Under the pieces are notes generated by a model. That model saw only the letters and a list, made by a program, of their open reading frames with translations. It was not told where the DNA came from and ran no database searches. Shown here in pieces: positions 25,518 to 34,803 of a stretch of DNA of 64,000 nt. The stretch is from DATBLE01 sp963734065 (GTDB taxonomy: Bacteria > Actinomycetota > Thermoleophilia > Gaiellales > Gaiellaceae). Position numbers and translations under genes: made by a program. The stretch is from assembly GCA_963734065.1 (NCBI GenBank), contig CAVTFN010000005.1:1054001-1118000 (forward strand), read 5' to 3'. Within the stretch, counting starts at the first letter, position 1. The number at the start of each line of letters is the position of its first letter.

Positions 25518-25918
25518 TGCCGACGCCGGTCCTGGACGCATCTGCGTTCCTCGCCTATCTGCGCGACGAGCCTGGCGCCGCCGAGATTGCCGAGGCGATC
25601 GCCGGAGGGGTCGCGATCTGTGCCCTCAACCTGGGTGAGGTGCTCAGCAGCGCCTCCGAGCGCGGGCTCGATCCAGAGCACCTCGCCGACGAGCTCCGCG
25701 AGAGCGGCCTGCTGGACGGCGCGATCACGGTCGAGCCGTTCACGACCGCCGACGCGATCGAAGTGGGACGTCTGCGCCCGATCACGCGCGACCAGGGGCT
25801 CTCGCTTGGCGACCGTGCCTGTCTCGCGCTCGCTCGCCGCCTCGGCGCTGCCGCCTACACGGCCGATTCGACCTGGAGCGCCGCTCAGCTCGACGTCGAG
25901 TTGCGCGAGATCAGCTGA
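25517..25918 (+). CDS. PIN-domain toxin (VapC-like), partner uncertain
   Basis: A 133-residue PIN protein: VLDASAFLAYLRDEPGA (first Asp), NLGEVLSSASE (Glu), LSLGDRACLALARR (Asp) and AYTADSTWS (last acidic site). GTG 25517 follows the tail of what may be a broken antitoxin. It ends 7 nt before the converging SWDNL gene. With the neighbouring divergent AbrB/PIN pair it makes a double toxin locus. Confidence 0.8.
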   Translation: MPTPVLDASAFLAYLRDEPGAAEIAEAIAGGVAICALNLGEVLSSASERGLDPEHLADELRESGLLDGAITVEPFTTADAIEVGRLRPITRDQGLSLGDRACLALARRLGAAAYTADSTWSAAQLDVELREIS

Positions 25919-25925
25919 AGGCCGC

Positions 25926-28178
25926 TCACAGCGATGCAGTCAGCGCGGCCGCCGGCTCGAGCATCCGCGCCACCGCCGCACGCGCAAACGCAACGTCCGT
26001 GACCGCGTCGAGGCTGCCGAAGGGCGGGCGGCCGAGGAAGTACGAGGCGAGCCGGAGGTCGCGGTCGGCCGCGAGGTCGTCGGCGGCACGAACGGCCAAC
26101 GCCGGCCGGCCGAGCAGTGAGGCAACGTATGCCTCGCTGCCGTACGTCCCGGCGTAGCCGTCCGCCTGCGCGATCACACCCGCTGCCGCGGCGGCCTCGA
26201 GCCCGTCCAGGCGGACGACGGGCACGTCGGAGTCGAGCTGGACGCCCCGCACGGCAATGAACGGCGCGGGCGTCACGACGCTGCCCGCGTCACCGGGCGG
26301 AGTCAGCGGCCCGAACTCGAGCAGCCGCCGCTGGATCCGGCGATCCGGCTTGTGCGCCGCCAGCGCCTCCCGCCGCGACTCGACCTCGCCCCAGTGGAGG
26401 ATCAGGTAGCGCTCGGCCTCGATCCCGATCAGCGCCGCCAGGGCGTCGGCCTCGACGAGCTCCTCGGCGTCGAGCACATGAGCGCCGAGGCCCTCGTACC
26501 ACCAGGCCGAGCCCGGGCGGCGGAGGACGTAGAGCCGGTCGTGCAGGCCGGCGAAGGCGACCTGCGCCCAGCGCAGGTAGGGGATCCAGTAGAGGAGCTC
26601 GCCGACCTCGTCGCCGAGCCAGGGGCCGGCCACGACAGGCGCGCCGGAGGCATGGCGGGCGACGTTCCGTGCGCGACGGCGGAGATGGTGCTCGGGCCCG
26701 TGGCGGTCCTGACGGCTGCGCCTCCGCTCCTCCGCGCGCCGTGAAGCGACGCGCGCGATCGGCCGGAGCGCGAACCGGACCGGCCGCCGCAAGGCCGGGC
26801 CGCGGTCGGGGTGCGGGGCGGGCTGCCGGCCCAGCTCGTCGATCGCGTCGGCGAGCCGCTCCGATCCCGACACGTCGAGCCCGAGCGGCCGGACGAACCA
26901 GCGCAGGAAGCGGTCGTTCCGCTCCCGGTCGAAGTCGCCGCGGAGAGACTGCTCGAGCTGGGCGGCGTGCTCCGCGAACGTCCGGCCGACGATCAGCTCT
27001 CCGGCGCTGCCGTCCTCGAGGTAGTGGAAGTGCAGCGTTCCCTCCTGGGTGAGCCGGAAGTCGTCCGCGAGCACCGTGTGCACCGGCCGGCCGACGATCG
27101 CGCCCTCGATCTGCGCGGTCGTGTTGATGCCGACCATCGCGGCCGAGTGGTAGATCGAGTCGAAGTAGTTCCGGCGGCCGGCCTCGTCCGAGGGGTCCTG
27201 GTCGTGCCGCGGCCAGATCACCGCGCGTGGGTCGTCCAGCTCGACGCCCTCCCACTGCACCGCGAACAGCGGATGCGGGCGGACGAGGATCCCAGCGTCG
27301 GCGAGCAGACCGCCGTGTGCGCGAAGCTCGGCGAGCCAGCGGCGAACGAAAGCCGGCTCGCCCGGGGCAACGAACCCGGACGAGCAGACGTAGACGGCGA
27401 AGGGGCGGTCGGCGGGCAGCCCGACCTCGGCGCAGAGCTCCTCGCGCGACCGGCTCGGCTCCCACTCGAACCAGTGGTCGAACGGCTGCGCACCGGTGAC
27501 CACGACCCGGTCGCGGGGAACCCCGTGCAGCTCGACCGCCTCGTCGGCCTGCACCTCGTTCCAGACGAAGACCCGGTCGGGCACGTCGCGCAGGAGCCCC
27601 TTGTTCGTCAGGTTGTCCCAGCTCAGCACCGGATAGCCGGTGCGGATGCCGATCCGTTTGGCGGCGCGGAGCCAGTCGCTCTGCGACGAGCCCAGCTCGA
27701 TCAGCGGTGTGATCAGCAGCAGGTCGTAGTCGTGCTCGGCGAGGTGGCGGAGGGGCGCGGCCGGGGATGGCAGGCAGCGCTCGACCGCCCGGAGCGTGCC
27801 CAGCGCGACGCCGACGCCCGGCCGTCCCACAGCGCGCGCCACCCCGGCCAGGCGCTTCCCCGCGGCCGGCGCGTTGCGCTCGGCCCGCGCGCGCAGCTTC
27901 TCGGCGTCGCGGTAGCGGGGCTCGAGGTAGCGGAGGTAGTCGATCGTCGCGCGCAGCTTCCTGGCGAAGGGGTCCCACTCCGAGGGCCGCCCTCCCGGGA
28001 CGTGGCCGAACGTGATTCCCGGATGCTCGTCGGCGAGCTGCTTCAGGTCGCGGGCGGACTCGGCCGTCTTGACGCGCTTGAAGGCGACGTGAACCTGATG
28101 GCCGCGCCCGGCCAGGAGCCCGAGCGTGCGGGCGAACGGCGTCACCCCGGCGTGATGCAGGACGAAGAGGATCCTCAC
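25926..28178 (-). CDS. SWDNL-type GT-B transferase fused to a C-terminal 'LLYW' domain (paralogue 3)
   Basis: A 750-residue two-domain protein. The GT-B unit has LSWDNLTNKGLLRDVPDRV, VWNEVQADEAVELHG, TGAQPFDHWFEW, AVYVCSSGFVAPGE, VRPHPLF and MVGINTTAQIEGAIVGRPVH. After an Arg-rich linker, the second domain starts VAGPWLGDEVGELLYWIPYL and contains GYAGTYGSEAYVASLLGRP. It begins with GTG overlapping the stop of paralogue 4 and is the last gene of the minus-strand run that starts with the ABC exporter at 36978. It most resembles paralogues 1 and 4. Enzymatic role not known. Confidence 0.75.
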   Translation of the reverse strand: MRILFVLHHAGVTPFARTLGLLAGRGHQVHVAFKRVKTAESARDLKQLADEHPGITFGHVPGGRPSEWDPFARKLRATIDYLRYLEPRYRDAEKLRARAERNAPAAGKRLAGVARAVGRPGVGVALGTLRAVERCLPSPAAPLRHLAEHDYDLLLITPLIELGSSQSDWLRAAKRIGIRTGYPVLSWDNLTNKGLLRDVPDRVFVWNEVQADEAVELHGVPRDRVVVTGAQPFDHWFEWEPSRSREELCAEVGLPADRPFAVYVCSSGFVAPGEPAFVRRWLAELRAHGGLLADAGILVRPHPLFAVQWEGVELDDPRAVIWPRHDQDPSDEAGRRNYFDSIYHSAAMVGINTTAQIEGAIVGRPVHTVLADDFRLTQEGTLHFHYLEDGSAGELIVGRTFAEHAAQLEQSLRGDFDRERNDRFLRWFVRPLGLDVSGSERLADAIDELGRQPAPHPDRGPALRRPVRFALRPIARVASRRAEERRRSRQDRHGPEHHLRRRARNVARHASGAPVVAGPWLGDEVGELLYWIPYLRWAQVAFAGLHDRLYVLRRPGSAWWYEGLGAHVLDAEELVEADALAALIGIEAERYLILHWGEVESRREALAAHKPDRRIQRRLLEFGPLTPPGDAGSVVTPAPFIAVRGVQLDSDVPVVRLDGLEAAAAAGVIAQADGYAGTYGSEAYVASLLGRPALAVRAADDLAADRDLRLASYFLGRPPFGSLDAVTDVAFARAAVARMLEPAAALTASL

Positions 28179-30370
28179 GTTGCTCCGACGGGCAACGGAT
28201 CGCCTGCGAGCAGCGCGAGAGGATCGGGGTCGTCGGGCGAGACCGCCCGTACCGAGCCGTACGGCCCCTGTGCCAGCCGGGCGAGCAGGCCGAGATCCGC
28301 CGCATCCTCGGGAGCAGGCTCGGCGACGACGGCCGGGCGACCGACGAGGACGGCGACGCAGGCATCGGCTCCGAACAAGCCGAGGAAGCGGGCGGAGCGG
28401 GCGATCACCTCGCTGCGGGCCTCGCCGGCGAGCCCCACGAGCGACCGGTGCTCGGCCGCGGGCGCTTTGAAGGTGCCGTCGACGGCCACGAACCGCTCGG
28501 CCGCCTCGGGCGCCGGAAGCGCGGCGAACTGCAGGCGGCGATCGTGGAGCCGGGCGAACGGATCGGTGGCTGCGAGCACCGACAGGTGCTGCTCGACCAC
28601 CGCGGGCTCGAGGACGACGGCGCCCGTCCGCCCCAGCACCGTCCGCACGTCCTCGTCCTCCAGGGCGACGAGGTGAGCGTCGAGGTCGCCGTACCAGTGG
28701 AGCGCCTCGGGCCGGGCGGCGACCGTGAGCCGGCCGCGGAGCTCCGGCATCGCGAGCAGCGCCCAGCGCAGGAACGGGATCCAGTACAGGAGCTCATGTG
28801 TCTCGGTGCCGGGCCAGCGCTCGGCGGCGATCGCCGTCTCCGGCGCGGCCTCGGCGAGCCGGCGGACCGCCGCCTTCAGCTCGGCAGCGGGCTGCAGGCC
28901 GGAGCGCGCCTGCTTCTGCCGGCGCCGCTCGGCCGCCGCGCGTTTCGCCAGCGGCTCGAGCGCCAGGCGCACGGCCGGGCCGGCCGCCGGGCCGCGCGCC
29001 GGCGGCAACGGCCCGCGCGAGCCGAGCGCCTCGATCGCGTCGACCGCTCGGTCGGTCGCCCGCACGTCCAGCCCGAACGGACGGACGAACCGGCGCAGGA
29101 AGCGCTCGTTCAGGTCGCCCGGCACCTCGCCGTCGACGGCCCGCTGCAGCTGCGCCGCATGCTCCTCGAGCGTCGCCGCCGCGTGCAGATGGCCGAAATG
29201 GTCGTCGGCCAGGTAGCGGAAGTGGAGCGTTCCGGCCTGGGTGTCGGCGTACTCGGGGTCGAGGATCGTGAACACGGGCCGGCCGACGATCGCCGCCTCG
29301 ATCTGCGCGCTGGTGTTGATGCCGACGACGGCGGTCGAGTGGAAGATCGAGTCGAAGTAGTTCTGCCGCGCCTCGCCGGCCAGCGGGAACTCGCCGTGCG
29401 CGGGCCAGATCGCCACCTGCGGGTCGTCGATCCGCAGGTCACGGAACCCGGTCGCGGCCAGCGGATGCGGCCGGACGAGCAGCCCTGCCCCGGCCGGCGA
29501 TCCTCCATGCGCCCGAACCGCTTCGACCCAGCGGCGGACGAACGCGGGCTCGTCGGGCGCGATGAACTCGGACGAGCCGACGTAGAGCACGATCGGGCGC
29601 GCCGGGTCGAGCCCGGCGGCGGCGGCGAGCTCCTCGCGCGACCGGCTCGGCTGCCAGTCGAACCAGTGGTCGTAGGCGGGGGCCCCGGTGACGACGACGG
29701 ACCCGGGCGGAATGCCGTGCAGGTCGACCGCCTCCCGCTTCTGGAGGTCGTTCCAGACGAGCACCTGGTCGGGCGCGTCGCGCAGCAGCCCCTTGTTGGT
29801 CAGGTTGTCCCAGCTGCGCACCGGGAACGAGACCGGGATCCCGAGCCGCTTCGCGGCGCGCACGAGGTCGGCCTGGTAGGTGCCGAAGCCGATCAGCGGC
29901 GTGATCAGCAGCACGTCGGGGCGCTCGTCGCGCAGGAACGCAAGCGCCCGCGGCGGCGGGTCGATGCACCGCTCGACGCCCTGCAGGACGCGCCGCGACG
30001 CCGCCGGGCCACCGGGAACCGGCCGCACCACGCCTCCTAGTCGCCGTCCCGCCGGAGGCGCCTCGGACTCCGCCCGCGTCCGCAGCTTCGGCGATTCGCG
30101 GTACACGGGCTCGAGGTAGCGCAGGTAGTCGATCGTCCGCCGCAGCGGCCCCGCGAGGTCGCTCCAGCCCGACTGGCGGATGAACGGGTGCTCGACGACC
30201 GTGATCCGCTCGCTGCCGGCGACGAGGTCGGACATCTGCGCCTGCGACTCCGGCGACTTCACGTCCCGGCAGGCGATTCGCACCTCGTGCCCCCGCTCCG
30301 CCAGCAACCGGACGACGGGCGCGAGCGTCCGCAGGTTGGCGGTGTTCTTGATGACGAGGAGGATGTTCAT
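28175..30370 (-). CDS. SWDNL-type GT-B transferase with divergent C-terminal 'LLYW' domain (paralogue 4)
   Basis: A 731-residue protein. The GT-B unit has RSWDNLTNKGLLRDAPDQV, VWNDLQKREAVDLHG, TGAPAYDHWFDW, VLYVGSSEFIAPDE, VRPHPLA and VVGINTSAQIEAAIVGRPVF. The C-terminal domain keeps HELLYWIPFLRWALL and GLFGADACVAVLVGRP but lacks the usual G-P before the acidic residues (ERWPGTETHELLYW). That domain may be changing or losing function. The ATG at 30370 is preceded by GGCAGG, and a short hairpin lies in the 46-nt gap before it. It overlaps paralogue 3 by GTGA. Confidence 0.75.
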   Translation of the reverse strand: MNILLVIKNTANLRTLAPVVRLLAERGHEVRIACRDVKSPESQAQMSDLVAGSERITVVEHPFIRQSGWSDLAGPLRRTIDYLRYLEPVYRESPKLRTRAESEAPPAGRRLGGVVRPVPGGPAASRRVLQGVERCIDPPPRALAFLRDERPDVLLITPLIGFGTYQADLVRAAKRLGIPVSFPVRSWDNLTNKGLLRDAPDQVLVWNDLQKREAVDLHGIPPGSVVVTGAPAYDHWFDWQPSRSREELAAAAGLDPARPIVLYVGSSEFIAPDEPAFVRRWVEAVRAHGGSPAGAGLLVRPHPLAATGFRDLRIDDPQVAIWPAHGEFPLAGEARQNYFDSIFHSTAVVGINTSAQIEAAIVGRPVFTILDPEYADTQAGTLHFRYLADDHFGHLHAAATLEEHAAQLQRAVDGEVPGDLNERFLRRFVRPFGLDVRATDRAVDAIEALGSRGPLPPARGPAAGPAVRLALEPLAKRAAAERRRQKQARSGLQPAAELKAAVRRLAEAAPETAIAAERWPGTETHELLYWIPFLRWALLAMPELRGRLTVAARPEALHWYGDLDAHLVALEDEDVRTVLGRTGAVVLEPAVVEQHLSVLAATDPFARLHDRRLQFAALPAPEAAERFVAVDGTFKAPAAEHRSLVGLAGEARSEVIARSARFLGLFGADACVAVLVGRPAVVAEPAPEDAADLGLLARLAQGPYGSVRAVSPDDPDPLALLAGDPLPVGAT

Positions 30371-30377
30371 CGCTGCA

Positions 30378-30400
30378 CGCCTGCCGCTACGCCGCAGGCG
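30378..30400 (-). other. Short hairpin in the gap before paralogue 4
   Basis: CGCCTGC (30378-30384) and GCAGGCG (30394-30400) form a 7-bp stem with a 9-nt loop in the 46-nt gap between paralogues 5 and 4. There is no U-tract, so it may be an RNA-processing or attenuation site, or it may be chance. Confidence 0.3.
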
Positions 30401-30416
30401 AAATGGTAGACGGCGG

Positions 30417-31766
30417 TCACGCGGCCGCCTCGATCGCGTCGGCGACGATCGGCGTCGCAGGGCGGTCGAGCCCGTGCGGCCGGACGAACGCGAGCAGGAA
30501 GGCCTCGGCGCCGGCGGCGGCTGCGGCCGGGTCGTCGAGCGCCGCCCGCAGCTGGTCGAGGTGCTCGTCGATCGAGCCGGCCATCGCCAGCGCCAGGCCC
30601 GCGGCCGCACGGAGCTCCTTGAAGTGCGGCGTGCCGGCCTGCGTCTCGGCAAAGGCGGGGTCGCCGATCGTCAGCACCGCCTTGCGCTGGATGAACGCTT
30701 CCACCATCGCGCTCGTGTTGATCCCGACGACCGCGGCCGCGTGGTGGATCGAGTCGAAGTAGAGCGCGTCCTCCTCGCCCGTCATCGGCACCGAGGGCGC
30801 CGTGCGCGGCGCAACCACTGCACCGAGCCGCGACACGTCCTCGTCGGCCCAGGCCCCCACGTTGTACGGGTGCGGCCTGATCAGGACGCCGAGGTCGGAG
30901 TCGCGCGCTCGCAGCGCCTCCAGCCAACGGCGGACGAAGGGGATCTCGCGCTCCGGCGGCGCGATGTTCGGCGACGAGCCGACGTAGACGACGTACCGCT
31001 CGCCCGGGAGGCCGAGCTTCGCGGCGAACTGCCCGGCCGAGGAGCCGGGCGACCGGTCGAACCATGGATCGAAGAGCTGGGCTCCGGTGACGACGACGCT
31101 CTCCTGCGGCAGCGCGTGCAGACCGGCGGCGTCGCGGCGCTGGAGGTCGTTCCAGACCAGCGTCGAGTCCGGCCGGGCCTTGACCACGCCCTTCGTCGTC
31201 AGGTGGTCCCAGCTGCCGACACCGAAGACCGTCGGCACGCCGAGCCGCCGGGCCGACTTGACCGTGTCGGTCTGCCGCCGGTTCCGGCTGCTCCGGCCGA
31301 TCAGCGGCGAGATCACGACCACGTCCGGACGGAGCCCCGCCAGCGCGCGCGTCAGCCGGTCGTCGGCCGGCACGACCCGCTCGAGGCCGAGCGTGCCCGC
31401 GAGGGCGGCGCGGCCGGCCCGCGAGCCGTAGGGCAGTCGCCTCAGGCCGCGCAGGGTGCCGTCGAGCGAGCGTTCCAGGCGGCGGCGAAGGTACGGCGAC
31501 TCCGCGAACCGTGGGTCGAGGTAGTGCAGGTAGTCGGAGGTCGCGCGCAGCCGCTCGACCGCGCCCTCGTAGCGCCTGGACGCCGGCGGCAGCGGCGGGA
31601 CGATGCCGGCGACGCCCGAGGCGTCGAAGCTGGCACCGCCGCCCGCACGCTTGTCGGCGTCGTCGAAGCTGACCAGCACGTCGTGGCCCCGCTCGCCGAG
31701 CAGCCGGATCGTCGAGCCGTAGATGCGGACGTACGCGGGCGAGGCGAGCTGGAAGAGGATGCGCAT
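30417..31766 (-). CDS. SWDNL-type GT-B transferase (paralogue 5, 'SWDHL' variant)
   Basis: A 449-residue single-unit member. The core reads GSWDHLTTKGVV (Asn replaced by His), VWNDLQRRDAAGLHA, TGAQLFDPWFD, VVYVGSSPNIAPPE, LIRPHPYN and VVGINTSAMVEAFIQRKAV. It lacks the linker and LLYW domain. ATG 31766 gives the conserved N-terminus MRILFQLASP. It lies 11 nt downstream of paralogue 6. The His in the core motif and the DPWF segment set it apart and suggest a different donor or acceptor. Confidence 0.75.
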   Translation of the reverse strand: MRILFQLASPAYVRIYGSTIRLLGERGHDVLVSFDDADKRAGGGASFDASGVAGIVPPLPPASRRYEGAVERLRATSDYLHYLDPRFAESPYLRRRLERSLDGTLRGLRRLPYGSRAGRAALAGTLGLERVVPADDRLTRALAGLRPDVVVISPLIGRSSRNRRQTDTVKSARRLGVPTVFGVGSWDHLTTKGVVKARPDSTLVWNDLQRRDAAGLHALPQESVVVTGAQLFDPWFDRSPGSSAGQFAAKLGLPGERYVVYVGSSPNIAPPEREIPFVRRWLEALRARDSDLGVLIRPHPYNVGAWADEDVSRLGAVVAPRTAPSVPMTGEEDALYFDSIHHAAAVVGINTSAMVEAFIQRKAVLTIGDPAFAETQAGTPHFKELRAAAGLALAMAGSIDEHLDQLRAALDDPAAAAAGAEAFLLAFVRPHGLDRPATPIVADAIEAAA

Positions 31767-31777
31767 CGCCGCCGCGG

Positions 31778-33223
31778 TCAGGCCTCGCCGGCGTGCGCGA
31801 CCCGCGCCGCACGCGTGGCGAGCGGAGCGAGCAGCGGCCTGATCGCGCGCAGCGGCACGGGCGTTCGCTGCGGCGCCGGGGCCGAGCTCGCGGCGAAGCG
31901 CTCGAGCTCGTCGACGAACAGCGGGGTCGCGACCACGTCGAGCCCGTACGGCCGGACGAACTCGGCCACGAACCGCCCCGACCGGCCGTCGTCCCCGTCC
32001 GCGATCGCCTGCTCGAGCTGAGCCGCGTGCTCGTCGAGCGTCCGCGCGACCGTGAGCAGCCCGCCGCCGACCTCGAGCAGATAGCGGAAGTGGAGCGTCC
32101 CCTGCTGCACGCGCTCGTACTCGGGGTCGAGCACCGTCAGCACCGGCCGCCCGACGATCGCCGCCTCGATCATCGCGCTCGTGTTCAGGCCGACGACGGC
32201 GCGGCTGTGGTGGATCGAGTCGAAGTAGTCCGCCTTCGACTCGTCGTCGGTCGGCGCGTGCCCTGCCTGCGGGAAGACGACGACGCCGGGAATGTCGACG
32301 CCGTCCCAGGCATCGGGGCGCTTCGGATGCGGCCGGACGAGCACGCCGAGCTCCGCAACCACACCACCGCGGGCGCGCAACGCCTCGGTCCAGCGGCGGA
32401 CGAAGTCGACCTCCGACTGGCCGGTCCACGGCGAGCAGCAGGCGTAGAGCACGAACGGCCGGTCGGGGTCGAGCCCGGCACGCGCCGCGAACGCGGCCCG
32501 CGGCCGCGGCTGCCACTCGAACCACTCGTCGAAGCACTGCGCCCCGGTGACGACGACCTGTGCGGGGTCGATCCCGTGCAGCCGCCGCGCCTCGTCGCGC
32601 TGCACCTCGTTCCAGACGAACAGCCGGTCGGGGATCGGCCGGATCACCGACTTGCTCGACAGGTTGTCCCAGCTCTTGACCAGCACCGCCGTGCGCAGCC
32701 CGAGCGCCCGGGCGGCGCGCAGGAAGGCCGGCTGGGCGGAGCGGAGACCGAGGTAGGGCGTGAACAGGACGACGTCCGGACGCTTCGCAGCCAGGTAGCC
32801 CTCGATCTCGGCGTTCGTGGGCAGCGCGTTCTCGGCCAGCTCGAAGGCGGCGGCGATCGTCCGCCGCGCCACGGCGCTCTTCGCCAGCGGCGTCCGCGCG
32901 AGCGCCGCTGCCGGCTTCGGTGCCCGCCTGCGCGCCCGCGCGCGGTAGGTCTCGTTGAACTGCGGCCCGAGGAACTCGAAGAGGTCGACCGAGGAGCGCA
33001 GGTCGGTGCCGAGCTCGAGCCAGCGGTCGCGCTCCGGCGACACTGCCGCCTCGACCGTCACGTGCGGCGCGGCGATCTCCTCGAGCAGCCGGTCGCGCCA
33101 GCCGATCTCCCGCTCCTCGTGGATCGCGATCACGACCTCGTGGCCGCGCCGGCCGAGCTCGCGGATCACGGACTGGTAGCTCGTCAGCGAGAGCGGCGTC
33201 TCGGCGGAGAGGAGCGCCCTCAC
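31778..33223 (-). CDS. SWDNL-type GT-B transferase (paralogue 6)
   Basis: A 481-residue single-unit member. The core reads KSWDNLSSKSVI, VWNEVQRDEARRLHG, TGAQCFDEWFEW, VLYACCSPWTGQSE, VLVRPHPKR and VVGLNTSAMIEAAIVGRPVL. It ends with the short basic linker (LRAIRPLLAPLATRAARVA) seen before the LLYW domain in longer paralogues, but the domain is absent. The GTG start overlaps the stop of paralogue 7 by GTGA. Confidence 0.75.
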   Translation of the reverse strand: MRALLSAETPLSLTSYQSVIRELGRRGHEVVIAIHEEREIGWRDRLLEEIAAPHVTVEAAVSPERDRWLELGTDLRSSVDLFEFLGPQFNETYRARARRRAPKPAAALARTPLAKSAVARRTIAAAFELAENALPTNAEIEGYLAAKRPDVVLFTPYLGLRSAQPAFLRAARALGLRTAVLVKSWDNLSSKSVIRPIPDRLFVWNEVQRDEARRLHGIDPAQVVVTGAQCFDEWFEWQPRPRAAFAARAGLDPDRPFVLYACCSPWTGQSEVDFVRRWTEALRARGGVVAELGVLVRPHPKRPDAWDGVDIPGVVVFPQAGHAPTDDESKADYFDSIHHSRAVVGLNTSAMIEAAIVGRPVLTVLDPEYERVQQGTLHFRYLLEVGGGLLTVARTLDEHAAQLEQAIADGDDGRSGRFVAEFVRPYGLDVVATPLFVDELERFAASSAPAPQRTPVPLRAIRPLLAPLATRAARVAHAGEA

Positions 33224-34803
33224 CGGGCCGGACCGAGCCGTTCGCCCAGCTTGCGCGCCTCCAGCTCGGCCTTCAGGCGCACCTGGCGGAGGAAGAACGG
33301 CACGCGGATCAGCGCGAGCGGCGGACGCAGCGCCGGCAGCCACCAGGCGTCGGGCTGCCGCTCGCGAGGGCCGCGCTCGGCCAGCTGCTCGACCGTGTCG
33401 ACGAAGACGGGTGTCGCCGGCACCTGGACGCCGTTCGGCCGGACGAACAGCTCGGTGAAGCGCCGCGCGGCTTCCTCTCCCTCCGTGTCGCGGCCCGCGA
33501 TGACGTCCCCGAGCCGGCGAACGCACTCGTCGAGCGACTCCGAGACCTGGACGAGGCCGCCGCCGATCTCGCGCAGGTAGCGGAAGTGGAGCACGCCGCC
33601 CTGCGAGGCCGCGAACTCCGGGACGGTGATCGTGTGCACGGCCTTGCCGATGATCCCGGCCTCGATCATCGCCGTCGTGTTGATCCCGAAGGCGACGGCC
33701 GAGTGGTAGATCGAGTCGAAGTAGTCGGCGCGGGTCGCCTGCTCGGCGGGGAACTCGACGTTCTCGGGCCACACGACGACGTCCTCGAGGTCGGAGAGGT
33801 CACGCGTCCGCCACTCCTCGACGCGCTTCGGATGCGGCCTCACGAGGATTCCCGCCGTCCGCAGCGCCGGCTCGTCGCTTGCCCGCACGGCCTCGATCCA
33901 TCTGCGGCAGTAATCGGCCTCGATCACCGAGGTCGGGAAGAGCGCTCCGCCCAGGTAGACGAGATAGGGCTTCGAGGGGTCTAGGCCGACGCGCGCGCAG
34001 AACTGCTCGCGCGGCCGCGCCTGCCAGCCGAACCAGTGGTCGAAGCACTGCGCGCCGGTGGAGACGACCCGGTCGGCGGGAACGCCGTGCAGCCCGGTCG
34101 CCTCCTCCTTCTGCGTGTCGTTCCAGACCGTGACCAGGTCGGGCACGACGCGGAGCAGCTGCTTGCTGGAGAGGTTGTCCCAGCTGGCCACGCAGATCAC
34201 GGTCGGCACGCCGGTCGCGGCCGCGCTGCGCGCGTAGTGCACGTCGGTCGAGGCCGGCATCAGGTGCGGTGTGACGAGCACGACGTCGGGGTGCTCGTTG
34301 CGCACGAACCGTTGCACGCGCTCGGAGAGCGGGATCGCGCGGTCGCAGAGGTCGAGCACCCGCGACCAGGCGCGCAGCCCGGCCGGCGACGACATGCCCG
34401 GGATCCGCATCAGCTGCTGGAAGGTCTCGGGCGCCCGGCGCCGGGCACGCTGGAGCAAGTAGGGCACGCGGTCCTCGCCGAGCTGGAGGAAGTAGACGTA
34501 GTCCAGGGCGCCGCGCACGGGCCGGGCGACGCGGAACCAGGGGTCGCGGCGCCACGCGAGCGTGTGGCTCCACGAGAAGTTCGGATGCCGCTCCATCCGC
34601 GCGAGCCACGCCTGCTCGAGCGGCCCAGGCGCGCCCTCCTCGCGCTCGAAGACGAGCCGGACCGTATGGCCGCGCTCGATCAGCTCGCGGATGACCGAGT
34701 CGAAGAAGCGCAGGTAGCGGCCGAGGTGCTCCATGAAGAAGAGCACCCGCAGCGATTCCCGGCCCTCGACGGGGCCGGGCTCAGGAGCCGATGCGGCTGA
34801 CAT
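33220..34803 (-). CDS. SWDNL-type GT-B transferase (paralogue 7)
   Basis: A 527-residue member. The core reads ASWDNLSSKQLL, VWNDTQKEEATGLHG, TGAQCFDHWFGW, YLVYLGGALFPTSV, ILVRPHPKR and AFGINTTAMIEAGIIGKAVH. It has an extended N-terminus (about 19 residues before RVLFFMEHLG) and a C-terminal amphipathic basic tail (LALIRVPFFLRQVRLKAEL) that may touch the membrane. The ATG at 34803 lies 23 nt inside the end of the ABC ATPase gene, so this paralogue is directly coupled to the exporter. Confidence 0.75.
   Translation of the reverse strand: MSAASAPEPGPVEGRESLRVLFFMEHLGRYLRFFDSVIRELIERGHTVRLVFEREEGAPGPLEQAWLARMERHPNFSWSHTLAWRRDPWFRVARPVRGALDYVYFLQLGEDRVPYLLQRARRRAPETFQQLMRIPGMSSPAGLRAWSRVLDLCDRAIPLSERVQRFVRNEHPDVVLVTPHLMPASTDVHYARSAAATGVPTVICVASWDNLSSKQLLRVVPDLVTVWNDTQKEEATGLHGVPADRVVSTGAQCFDHWFGWQARPREQFCARVGLDPSKPYLVYLGGALFPTSVIEADYCRRWIEAVRASDEPALRTAGILVRPHPKRVEEWRTRDLSDLEDVVVWPENVEFPAEQATRADYFDSIYHSAVAFGINTTAMIEAGIIGKAVHTITVPEFAASQGGVLHFRYLREIGGGLVQVSESLDECVRRLGDVIAGRDTEGEEAARRFTELFVRPNGVQVPATPVFVDTVEQLAERGPRERQPDAWWLPALRPPLALIRVPFFLRQVRLKAELEARKLGERLGPAR

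Noticed and set aside
30378..30400. Rho-independent terminator upstream of paralogue 4
   Set aside because: The 7-bp stem has no following T-run and the genes on both sides run in the same direction, so it is listed only as a hairpin.
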